DNA of 64,000 nucleotides from contig JBHGNT010000008.1 in the NCBI GenBank assembly GCA_043228905.1, positions 3,720,001-3,784,000 on the forward strand, in the 5' to 3' direction. The DNA comes from Azolla caroliniana (taxonomy: Eukaryota > Polypodiophyta). Position numbers and translations under genes: made by a program. Positions 49,601-59,438 of this stretch are shown here, in pieces. Below the pieces are notes generated by a model that made no database searches, was not told the origin of the DNA, and saw only the letters and a program-made list of their open reading frames with translations. Within the stretch, counting starts at the first letter, position 1; every line of letters begins with the position of its first letter.

Positions 49601-52600
49601 CCAAAAATTATACCATTGTTTGAGGTTGATGTCTTCGAAATAATCACTCCTTACGTCAATAGTGAAGGCATTAGGTCGGACAACCATGAGCAACAACCAG
49701 ATCCCAAATCATTAATCGAGTTACGACACCAATAAGAGGCAATGGAAAGAGAGATGCATGTATCTTAACGAGTGAACCCTCCACTTTGGGAGAGCTTAAT
49801 TTGGCAGTTAATGACGAGCAGAAAACCGTCTTAATCGCCAAGGACATGCAGTCGAACAATAAAGACAAGCTCGTAAAACTCTTACGACAATATAAGGATG
49901 TCTTCACTTGGTCGTTCTAAGATATGAAAGGTCTTGATCTGGCATTTTGCCAACATCAAATACATTTGCACAAAGATGTTAAACTGGTGCAACAATGAAT
50001 ATACAGAATGAATCCTAATTACGCCGTACGAGTAAAGGAAGAAATTGACAAATTATTACGTGTCGGATTCATTCGACCAGTGAAGAAAGCAACCTGGTTA
50101 AGTTCGATAGTCGCCGTACCAAAGAAAAATAGCAAGATTCGAGTTTGTGTCGACTATTGAAAACTTAATTCGGCAACCATCACCAATGCGTTTCCTTTAC
50201 CCTTTAGAGATGGAGTCCTTGATGCGGTGGCTAGTCACGAGTTTGTGCCTTTCAAATTGCCTAGTGTTTACCATTCCGACCGTTTGGTTTTGCAGCGTGT
50301 TGTTACTTGTTGTACTTCTGCCGTGATTGTATTCACCGCTGGAGCCTTGCCTTTCTCCTTTGATGGGCATTGATTTGCATAATGGCCGTGTTTTTTGTAG
50401 ATATAGCAGATAGAGTCAGCCGACCCACTAGATTCACCTTTTTCGAGTCAGGGTTGTGGTGGCTGAAAGTCTTGTCGCTTTGGTTTTTCCCGAACTTGAG
50501 GGTTTTATTGGAATTGTCATGTCAGTGTAGGTTGTCTATGGTCGTCCCCCTTTCTTCACTATTTTGGAAATGGTGATTAGTCTGCCGATTGTCTTCGCTT
50601 CTACATTGGTCGTAATACGAGCACTTGTCATGGTGTTTTGTGTCATTGAACGATCTTCTGTTGCTGTTGTATGGGCGTCGATCGTTTCTATCATAACGAG
50701 GTGAGTAATCACGCTCGTATCGGTGTCAACTATCTCTTCTGTAGTCATCTTGGTGATCGTCCCTTCTATAATCATCTCAAAGAATTCGGTTTTGTTCAGG
50801 TCGAAACCGTTCCTCATATCGTGGTCGATCGACTTCCCTGAAACGGTTTGTCTGTTGAATTCGGTCTCCATGAGCCTCTATTTGCTTTACTGGGGCCGCG
50901 ACTTTGTTTTTTTAAGATTAGACTTGCATTGGTCGATGGTGTGCACCTTCGAATGTTAAATCGGGCAATGTGTGCGTTGTGTACATTCGTCTGTGGAATG
51001 CCCAAGGTTCAAGCAAGTCATACATTGAATTGCTTGTCAGAATCTTAATTCCTCCTGATTCAATAATGATCTTTGTAATGAAGCCATAGACATGCTATTA
51101 CTCGTTTGTGATCTATCCGTTACAAGCACTCTATCAATCACCTGCTCTAGTGATTCATCCTTGAGATCGGGAAGGCTAAGGTCGTCCGAAGTGGCTCTCA
51201 GAGGGCCATCAAACAAGTTTCCTTCAAATCTTCCTCGGGAGGTGGTCGTGCTAGCTGCCTCCGAAGATTTTGAAACCCAATAATGAACTGAGAAACTGTT
51301 TCATGAGCTTCTTGATAGGCCGCATAGAATTGGTTCGTAAGTTCTCATTGTGTGATCTGTCGGTGAAATAGTCTGACAAATTTGTTAGTGAGTTGTTTAA
51401 ATGATTTGAACTCACCCTAGTCGTGCTGCGAGTACCAGTTGGCTGATTGTCCTTCTAACGACAATCCAAGTTCCGCAATTTTCAATGCATCTACGTTGGC
51501 TGGTGATAATCTATGTGAGACACGGTTGGCTTGCCATGTCATAAGGAAGGCGTGTACATGCGCTTCTGCATCCACTTCATCATTGTATTTGGATAGCGAT
51601 ACGACATTATATCCTCCTCTAGCTCGGTCGACTATACTTACGACTACTACTTTTGACTTTCATCCTAGGGTCGACCTGCCCTAGTAGCACCACTAAAATA
51701 CAACTGATCTGAAGAGTCCATGACCATTTGAAAGCCCTTTCACTCTATAGATCTTTTTAGAGCTTTTCGGACATATTTGCGTCACTCGGCTAGTATGAAC
51801 TATTTCAAGCATAGTATGAACCATACGTGCATTCACATTCTCGAATGTTTCAATCATTTGAGTATGGTAAACTCCCTCAAAGTATGGTAAATACCATACT
51901 TTTGTATTCATTATTTATTGTAAGGTAGATTTCTTTTTAAGGTAAGAAAGTTAAGGTAAAAAGTGTAAAAGGAAACATAAGAATGTTTTGATAACACACG
52001 CATTCGTTTGCATTCGTAGAATTTTTGCCAATGCATTCAAGTATATTACGTACTATGATTTCAAGTGCCTTAAAATCATATTCTAATAAAACTATATACT
52101 TTTGTCCCTAGAATATTTTTTTGGGGGGGTTCCAAAAACTTGTGTTTCACCTCTCCCCTCTTTCTATGTTTTCTTTGTATCTTGGCTATTTTCTTTCCTT
52201 TGCCGTAAGTTCACCATTATACACAAGTGTACCAAAACGTGTTGGAGGGTGTCATTCGCAGAACTAATCTCTCCCTTCTACACTCTCTCTCCAAACTTAA
52301 CTAATCTTAAAGGATGTTAATATATCTTTCTACACTTTTTTCTCACTCTAGATTTACTTTCTTCCAGCATTTTTCATTTGACTTTCTGAACCTGCCACTT
52401 CATTACAACATTTACTGCATTGTTTTTTTCTCTCACTTCTCCACAACTTTAACTCATTACGCTCCTAGGCATATTTTATTCCCTTTCATAAATACACATG
52501 CTACAAAACCCACTATCATTTTGTATTTAAAAGCTTTGAGCCCCACTAAGAAATTTAGTTCTTGTTTAGCTTATTTTTCTACAGCCAACCTCTTTTGGCA

Positions 52601-54553
52601 CCTTACAATTGTTCATAAATATTCTCACATGGTATCAAAGTTGTAAGGTCTCCATAACCTTCACTTTATTTTTTTTATCCCATTCAAGTCAGTCTCTTTG
52701 AGCAACCATATATCTATTTCTTTTTTTCCATTTCCATCCCTTCTACCTTACGGAAAGAACTCTCCAAACAACCATATATACTCCCACTTAAAGTATCATT
52801 TAGGGAGGAGTAGGCAGCCCTTGTGCACATGTTACAATAATTTGTGATAGATTCAGAGGGATTCAATGGCTTCCAATGCATTAATATCCATTCCTCAACT
52901 TCCCAAAGGATATTTTAGATGGAACTAACTATCTAGATTGGGTATTGTATATGATGACCTTGTTATTTTCTTATATTGCAAGACCATTGAAGGAGAGTTT
53001 GTGCATCGCTTGATGACCAAGCTCCCATAACCTTTAGAGTCATTTTGTGACACTATTTCCCCTCTTCCTAGTTCGCCCTCTCTATTTACATTTGTAGGGA
53101 TGTTACAAGATAGGGCTGTGAGGCGAACCAATACTTCAAGTTGTATAGTCTTAACAGCTCCAACATCCCATTACCATCCTTCAAGTCTTATATACACCAC
53201 TCACAAGAGCTCGTAAATCTCGACAGCTGCGCAGTATATGCATCTTTGCTTTGCTATGTAATGTCCTACAAGCATCTGAGTATACTCAAGCAAAAGAAAC
53301 CTGTGCTCTTCGTGGATAGAAGGTAGCCATGGAGGTAGAGCTTGATTCTATTGAGAGGAATCACATGGGAATTGGTCCCACGTTCTCGTGGTAGACATGT
53401 TATTGGTCTGAAATGGATATTCAAAACCAATTACCATGCAAATGATACATTGGACATAAGGATACCCCCAAGTGGAAGGAGTCATCCATTCAGGAGACAT
53501 TTTCTCCCACTGTAAAATATACTTCTATATCCAATGTGGCCTACAACTTGCTGTCCACTGGAATTGGTGTAAATTCTGAATGGATGTCAAGTCTGCCTTT
53601 TTGAATGGTTACTTAATGGAAGAATGTTATGTGGAGCAGCCACCTGGTTTTGATGTTTAAGGTAAGCATAGCATGGTTTCTAGTCCAAAGAAAGCCTTAC
53701 ATGGTTTGAAACAAGCTCCCAAGGCTTGATATGACAAAATCAATTCTTTCTTTCTTTTGGATTCCAATGATCTTCTGCTGACAGCAATCTGTATGTATCC
53801 TTTCGGACGATGGCTTGATGTTTTCTAGTTATTTTGTATGTAGATGATGTACTACTTATAGGTCCTTTTGAAGCCAAGATAGGACAACTTCACAATGATT
53901 TAAAAACGACATTTGAAATGATAGATTGAGGGCTTCTACATTACTTATTGGGCATGGAGGACTATCAATCACATGGAGGCATATTTCTCAACTAAGCATA
54001 GGTATCTTTGACAACTTCTTGAAACCTATGGCATGACTGGTTGCAAGCCCCTTCCTTGTCCCATGGATCTGCAATCCAAGTTTTGTCACGAAGAATATTC
54101 ACCCATTTTTGAAGATACATAGTATGAAGTACATGAGGCTCATTCATCTTACCTATACAAGACCTCATCTGTTCTACACTGTGAGTGTTGTCAACCATTT
54201 GTGCTATCTGGTACTTGACAGGCATGAATGACTATGCACTCTCATTCAGAGGAGGCATTGAGTTAATTGGTTACTTGGATATTGATTGGGGATGGGCAGT
54301 TTATGTCGACACAAGATGGTCTACATCTGGTTATTGCTTTCTGCTTGGCTCAGGTTTGATTTCTTGGTAGCCCAAGAAACAAAATTTGGTTTCCAATTTA
54401 TCTATAGAAGCTGAAGATCGTTCTTATTTGGATTCATACGGTGAACTCCTTGACAATCTTATAATTCCACAAGCCACAGTTTTTTGAATCTTAAGCATGT
54501 GTTCAACAACGCTTTCCATGGCAATGATCTCAATGAGAAGTGATCTTGTCTCA

Positions 54554-54602
<49 letters not shown>

Positions 54603-54785
54603 GTCACCCAGTTGGTAAGGTTGCCCAATGGAGACCAAGTGGTCATGGGTTCAACCCCTACATTCCACAGTGACATCTAGTGAAATAAGAGATATATATA
54701 GTGTAATAGAGAGGTGAGAAAATTGGGTTTCGAACCCAAGATATAGTGCTAGTAGTGCAAATGGCTTACCACTAGGGTAAGCTAA

Positions 54786-54823
<38 letters not shown>

Positions 54824-55199
54824 CCAAAATGGCCTATAAGACCAAACAAGAGATTACATCTTAAGTGTTGTCTCGTCTTTGAGAACAAATCAAAATAAAA
54901 TAAATATTTCACAGTAAATATAAAAGTAAATAAGATGAAAAGAAAAGAAATGAGGGAATCTAGGTTTTGGCACATGTGAGATTCTCAAGTTAGATATATT
55001 GTAGCTTTTGTCTTCAAAAGTTCTCTAGCATAGGTCGATCCAGAATGGAAATGTCTCCGAAGTGAGGGAAGCACCTAGAATGGCGGGAGATAATGGCTTT
55101 TATTTGTCGATGGCAAGGGTGTTGAGATCGTGGTCCATGGGGCTGGGGCCTACGTGCACGGCAAATTGCTATTGCCCGATCAATTGTAACCCCTTTGTT

Positions 55200-55257
<58 letters not shown>

Positions 55258-55437
55258 ACGTCTTTTAAGAGGCCAAAATGGCCTATAAGACCAAACAAGA
55301 GATTACATCGTAAGTGTTGTTTCGTCTTTGAGAACAACAAATAAAAAAGAAGTAAATAATACTCCGTAAATATAAAAGTATATAAGATAAAAAGAGATGA
55401 GGGAATTTGGTTTTTGGCACATGTGAAATTCTCAAGT

Positions 55438-55492
<55 letters not shown>

Positions 55493-56652
55493 TTTTTTGG
55501 CCAGTCGATCTATGGGTAAAGAGGCGGATGCATTGGAGTATTACGAAGAAAGTGTCGTGATGCTTTCACAGCTTCATGAGAAAGATGCAGAGGTATTTTT
55601 TAGTATATATCAGTTCTTTGATTCAATTATCTCACTTCACTTTTTTGTGATAGATATATCAACTATGAACTGTCAAATTTCTAGGCATCTAAAAATATGA
55701 GTCAGAGATTGAAGATCTGTATTAGTCTGATCATTTAGTATTATCTGTTATGATTTGCTTTCTTGCAAATGCAGCTATGTAGTGTAGTTACATCTTTATT
55801 TTGCTTTCTTTTATCAGATGTTCTCTAGGATTCATCTGGATGTAATTATTTGGTCTCATATGTTACTTTGTCCATTTCAAGATGTTAATAGAACATTTTG
55901 TTTCATTACACCCTGTTGCCCATCTTTCTCAAGACATCTACACACTAAAATTAATTCTGTTGCTCATCTATCATTTTCAGGGACTTAACATCCTTGATTC
56001 ATCTGTGTATGCTCTAATATATTGTTGTCGTTCTAAGATCTCCAATAATAATAATAAGAAAAAGCATACCTGATCAATTCTATGAAGAATGATTGCACTT
56101 ACACTTTATGTAAACTCTGGACTTTGATTACAGATTGTACATGCATTATCGGTTTCCTTGAATAAGATGGGGGATATGAACTATTATGGAGACGACCTTC
56201 AATCAGCACGAGCACATTATGCGAGATCCTTAGATCTTCGACGGAATGCATTGACTGATCAAACAGAGTTATCATCACAGGTCAAAACCCAATTTCCAAG
56301 AATGTTGTCATCATGATTATACCTTTTTTACTCAACTTTATTTTACTTTAACAGGTTCTTGACATAGCAGTATCTTTGACTAAGGTAGCAGATGTGGATA
56401 GAGCTCTAGGCAATGATGCAGCTGCCACTGAAGGATTTGTGGAAGCGATTAAATTGTTAGAGAAACTTTCTGTAAAATCGAAGGAGGATGATTCCCTTGA
56501 ACGACGGGTATATAGATAAAATACGTGAAAAGTTTTCTTTGAGGTTGAGCTCATACATACTTATCTTCTGTTATCAACTAACACCTTTATATTTTCTGTG
56601 GCAGCGTCTTTCCATTCTAGGATTTTTGCAAAGTCAACTGAAGTCTGCTTGA
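43610..56652 (+). CDS. NCA1: NCA1-like RING/TPR protein, catalase chaperone homologue
   Basis: Exons: 43610-43962, 46390-46621, 46694-46839, 55505-55592, 56134-56280, 56355-56507, 56605-56652, all in frame with GT-AG borders, giving 388 residues (the Arabidopsis protein is about 400). A short MSCPF start is followed by an acidic glycine/glutamate repeat (about residues 28-60) and an SRCPLGYDSGT block. A C3HC4 RING lies at residues 96-130 (CVIC ... CVPCGHIYC ... CPIC). From about residue 196 a helical TPR-like region continues to the end. In Arabidopsis, NO CATALASE ACTIVITY 1 binds catalase in the cytosol and is needed for full catalase activity; the same role is inferred here. The conserved GDC-x-R-x-MG stretch spans the exon 3/4 junction and supports the chosen acceptor after an 8665-base intron packed with transposons. 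All catalytic and zinc residues visible are intact. Confidence 0.93.
43963..46389. other. NCA1 intron 1
   Basis: A 2.4-kb intron. Between 45165 and 45310 there is a long GATGATGG/GAAGA-type purine-rich low-complexity stretch. No mobile element with recognisable ends was found. Confidence 0.7.
47483..51689. mobile_element. foldback gypsy (Tat/Athila-like) insertion in NCA1 intron 3
   Basis: The left end starts TGTTACCAGGG. The right end is the inverted form of TGCTACTAGGG, so the same LTR start caps both ends. Flanks are CCACC (47478-47482) and CCACT (51690-51694), a 4 of 5 match as a target duplication. The left arm (+) contains an LTR with a CTATAAAAAGGGG box (47745), then gag with a CCHC knuckle (CYICRKDSHYANQC, about 48656-48700). 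Protease (DDGSGVNVI, about 49175) and the first part of RT (to NAFPLPF, about 50205) follow. From about 50213 to 51689 the strand switches: gag and the LTR tip of the same family, reversed. RT catalytic site, RNase H and integrase are absent. Many stops are present. RT wording resembles the non-chromovirus Tat/Athila lineage; assignment is tentative. Confidence 0.8.
51690..52629 (+). repeat. candidate copia LTR region
   Basis: The right edge is firm: TTCTCACA at 52622-52629 followed by TGGTATCAAAG (52630), a near match to the plant copia primer binding site. The left edge is not determined; the repeat probably begins somewhere between 51830 and 52000. No other copy is in the window. Confidence 0.5.
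52630..54480 (+). pseudogene. dead copia pol with internal deletions in NCA1 intron 3
   Basis: After the primer site, the ATG at 52866 opens a gag start (MASNALISIPQLPKGYF), which soon meets stops. Integrase and part of RT are deleted. Recognisable RT pieces are FLNGYLMEECYVEQPPGF at about 53600-53655, LHGLKQAP near 53700, and the catalytic YVDDVLLIG at about 53837-53862. An RNase H piece with VDTRWSTSGYCF lies near 54305-54345. The frame shifts and stops many times. The element is in the same orientation as NCA1. Confidence 0.85.
54556..54600. repeat. (GA)n tract 1 in NCA1 intron 3
   Basis: About 22 GA dinucleotides directly abutting the 5' end of a SINE. Three further (GA)n tracts follow at 54791-54822, 55202-55254 and 55439-55489, each bordering a mobile-element end. 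Confidence 0.95.
54601..54690 (+). mobile_element. tRNA-derived SINE, plus strand
   Basis: An A-box-like CACCCAGTTGGTAAGG (about 54605-54620) and a perfect B box GGTTCAACCCC (54648-54658) are spaced as in a tRNA gene. The region between cannot fold into a proper cloverleaf, so this is a SINE head rather than a tRNA. The 3' end is not determined because the sequence runs into a second, opposed SINE. Confidence 0.75.
54691..54790 (-). mobile_element. tRNA-derived SINE, minus strand
   Basis: On the minus strand an A-box-like ACCCTAGTGGTAAGCC is followed by the B box GGTTCGAAACC (plus-strand 54726-54736). Its 5' end abuts (GA)n tract 2. Together with the SINE at 54601 it forms a convergent pair with only about 60 bases between the two B boxes. 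Confidence 0.7.
54823..55201 (-). mobile_element. 5'-truncated LINE copy (b)
   Basis: The minus strand matches the last 380 bases of the LINE family, from the basic C-terminal tail of ORF2 (GVTIDRAIAICRARRPQPHG) to the family 3' block GGCCATTTTGGCC. Its 3' end passes directly into (CT)n (plus-strand (GA)n at 54791-54822). Its 5' end abuts (GA)n tract 3. Confidence 0.9.
55255..55438 (-). mobile_element. 5'-truncated LINE copy (c)
   Basis: The minus strand carries the last 185 bases of the same LINE family, starting at the CTAACTTGAGAAT sequence just after the ORF2 stop. It ends GGCCTCTTAAAAGACGTTTA, then (TC)n (plus-strand (GA)n at 55202-55254). Its 5' end abuts a further (GA)n tract at 55439-55489, only 15 bases from NCA1 exon 4. 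Confidence 0.9.
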
Positions 56653-57249
56653 TCGTAGTTTTAAGCTGCAGAGCAACAGCTGAAACAAGCATGTAAAATT
56701 GTAAAAGCTTGATGGGTTTGGCATGTAAATAAAATAACAAGCGTTTATTGAGTTTAATCATCAAGGAAATTATAAAATCTGAGTCTAGCAGCGTTCATAA
56801 TGAGAAACTTGCAGGTTTCCTGTTGTACACTTCTAATGGCTGCATAAAAGAAGACTCAGATATGGGTTTAACATACATAATGTTGCAATCTAATAGAGCT
56901 TTGGATATGTACTGCACCAATATTTTGCATGATCTCTTTTAAGTTCTAATTCTAGGGAAACTATTTTTTTCCAAACCCCTTTGAGATGGATAATGAAGCC
57001 TGTGAATGTCTAGCATGACTAGACGTTACATAAACATATTTCTATGTCTCAGCATGATGCTACTGACAAAGTTGAGATTGTTTGAACAAACTGAGGTGGT
57101 GTTATGGACTCTAATAGAAACTCTTCAAGATTATAATTATCTCTCAGAGCTTCTTCCCTTGATGAAGAACACATTCTCAATGAAGTTTACCATATACATA
57201 TTAAGAATGTAGTGGCATACATCTACAGATCTGCCATTGACAAAAGCAA
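56653..57249. other. NCA1 downstream region
   Basis: The expected 3' untranslated and flanking DNA of NCA1 lies here. No further gene or element was recognised before the minus-strand copia remnant begins. Confidence 0.5.
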
Positions 57250-58545
57250 CTAGAAACAGATCAAATGTAGTAACCCTTCAAATTTCCATTCTCCATCGCA
57301 AAGCGGATTTCCAATTAGTGATTCTGTTGCATTCTTTTGTAATATGTCTACTTCCCATTTATCACACTTCACATTGAACTCATGATCAACTTGAAGGTAC
57401 ACTATCTTCATGTCCATTTGATGCAAATACCACCCTTTTGTTGCTGCAAGTACACTCACCATCCTCAACAGTAGTCATTCTTGCCACCAGGCCAAAAGTT
57501 TTCTCATAGTCTTTTCATGGATGTGTCCAAACCCCTTGGTAACTAGCCAAGCCTTGAATTGGTTGGTTGTGCTTGTTGCATTGTGCTTTATCTTGAATGT
57601 TGATTGGCTTCTTCTTGGTTTTGGAGGTTGGGCTAAATTCCAAGTATCATTGTTGACCAATGCTTGCATCTCCTCTCTGATTGCCTCGATCCACTAGGTG
57701 CATTGAAAATTTTATTTGTAAGTCTCAAGTGCTTGGTTTGCCATGACCTTCTCTATTGTTCCTCCACCCATAATGGTTGTTGGCCTCTCTTCTTCGTCGC
57801 TCTTGGAATTTCCATCAGATTTGCTTTGTCTCGAGTATACCGGGGGTCATTTGTGCCAGGCCATACCATGATGTTGCTTCATCCAATACCACATCTCAAC
57901 TTATTAGCTAATATCGAGTGGTGGGGCCAAAAACACTTATAAACCTTTTACTCAAGTAAGTAACCGATTAGAATGTGCCATGTACTTGTTGTACCCAAAC
58001 CTTAATTATGATTAGGTTCTTTTGTTGGCTCAATTGATAGAGTTTTTCATTACCCACGTCTAGGGCCTTCTCTACTCCTATTGTCCTCATTACAAGCTCA
58101 TCATACTCATCGTCAACCAACTAGGGTCATGATCTGTGTCGTCATCTAAGGTGGTGCCCATGGCCTCATGTGCTTCGATACCCGTCCTTTTTTAATTGTG
58201 GGTGTTCGTGGAGGTGACATCGCATCAGAGGTTTCTTTGTGACATGGAGAACTCTAATTGCTCAGCAATAAATTAGGCCTGGTTAGTCAGAACAATTGCA
58301 TATTCTTTGTTGGGTCTCTACTCATAATGGTCGTCAGCCTCTCTTCTTCTTTAGTCTCGAAATTTGCAACCGCGTCGCTTGTCTCAAGCATGGCGGGGGT
58401 CACAGCTAATACTGCTTCATCAAATACCACATCTCCTCTTAGTTGCGACTAGTAACAAGAGGGATTAAAACACTTTTAAACCTTTTGCTCAAATGAATAA
58501 CTTACAAGAAACATCTTCTCTGACTTCAAATCAGGCTTTCTCTTC
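57250..58545 (-). pseudogene. copia pol remnant, left part (end of integrase to RT)
   Basis: Read leftward from 58545: a KSEKMF-VSYS block (the LDPKSEKCIFVGYS motif of copia integrase), then VVFDE near 58420. From about 57970 the KRF-to-VVLDE stretch appears a second time. The RT start follows with NNDTWNLAQPPK (about 57650) and FKAWLVTKGF, then ATKGWYLHQMDMKIVYLQ (about 57400), after which the element is lost. Stops and frameshifts are frequent. It continues at 63310 on the far side of the LINE. Confidence 0.85.
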
Positions 58546-58574
58546 AAAATGGGAAACATGATTTATTACGCCAT

Positions 58575-59430
58575 TTGATTGCGCAAGAGATCAATCTTAT
58601 TAGAGAAGATATAGAAATAACACTAAAAGAAGAAATGAAAAAGGAGATAGAGAAACAGAAAACAGAATTGTATGCCTCTCTCAAGGCTGAGTTATTAGAA
58701 GAGATGCGAAAAGACATAATAAGCCATGTGGAGAAATCACACTTAGAGCTCAAGGATGACATGACACAATACCTTAAGGATGAAATATCCTCAAGTAAGG
58801 TTGAGTTAGGAGCTATAAAAGTGGATTTAGAAAAAGGACAAGAAGCAGTGGAAAGATGCATCTCTACAGTGAAAGCCAATGTCACGAAGGAAATGCAAAC
58901 ATGGGCAGACATGGCCAAAGATGCCAAAGCTCAAACTGAGCACGCCCAAAATGAAATTAAAGCAAATGCTCCTTCGATAGATGTAGTAAAAAAGCAAAAA
59001 GGAACATCCATGGATAGGATGGCAATGATGAATGCTACTTTAGAAGAAGAAGCCAAGAGGAAAGCTTGTGCATTGCATGTACGAGTGGTTGGTTGGGCCG
59101 AAAAGGGAAGTCCATAAGAAGATGCCAGGAATCTTGGAACAAAGATTGGAGCATCAGATATTCCATTTGCTTCGGCGTGGAGGGTGGGAAGAGATGAGTC
59201 TAGAGCTAAAGCCCTTATCATCTGCTTCATGGATATTGCCAAGAAAAAAGCTTTCCTCTCTAAAAGAAAAGCACTCAAGGGTGAAAAAATATACTTAGAC
59301 GATGATCTCACTCTAGCCCAAGTGGCACACCGCAAATAAAACATGCCACGAGTGCTCGATGCAAGAAAGGAAGGTAAATGAGCCGTATATAGAGACGACA
59401 AGGTCATTATTACATAGAAGAGAACCGCAT
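58575..59430 (+). pseudogene. LINE ORF1, coiled-coil protein with stop codons
   Basis: The frame is open to the TAA at 59115, but no ATG precedes the start, so the 5' end is probably truncated. Residues are strongly heptad-like (EEMKKEIEKQKTEL, ELLEEMRKDIISHVEK). After the stop the same frame continues with an EDARNLGTKIGASDIPFA stretch and a LDARKEGK-AVYRDDKV block, similar in layout to the C-terminal domain of L1-type ORF1 proteins. In intact elements ORF1p binds RNA and coats the transposition intermediate. Confidence 0.75.
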
Positions 59431-59438
59431 GACAATAT

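Noticed and set aside
54601-54670. Possible tRNA gene
   Set aside because: A and B boxes are present, but no acceptor stem or cloverleaf can be paired. Position and opposed partner fit a SINE.
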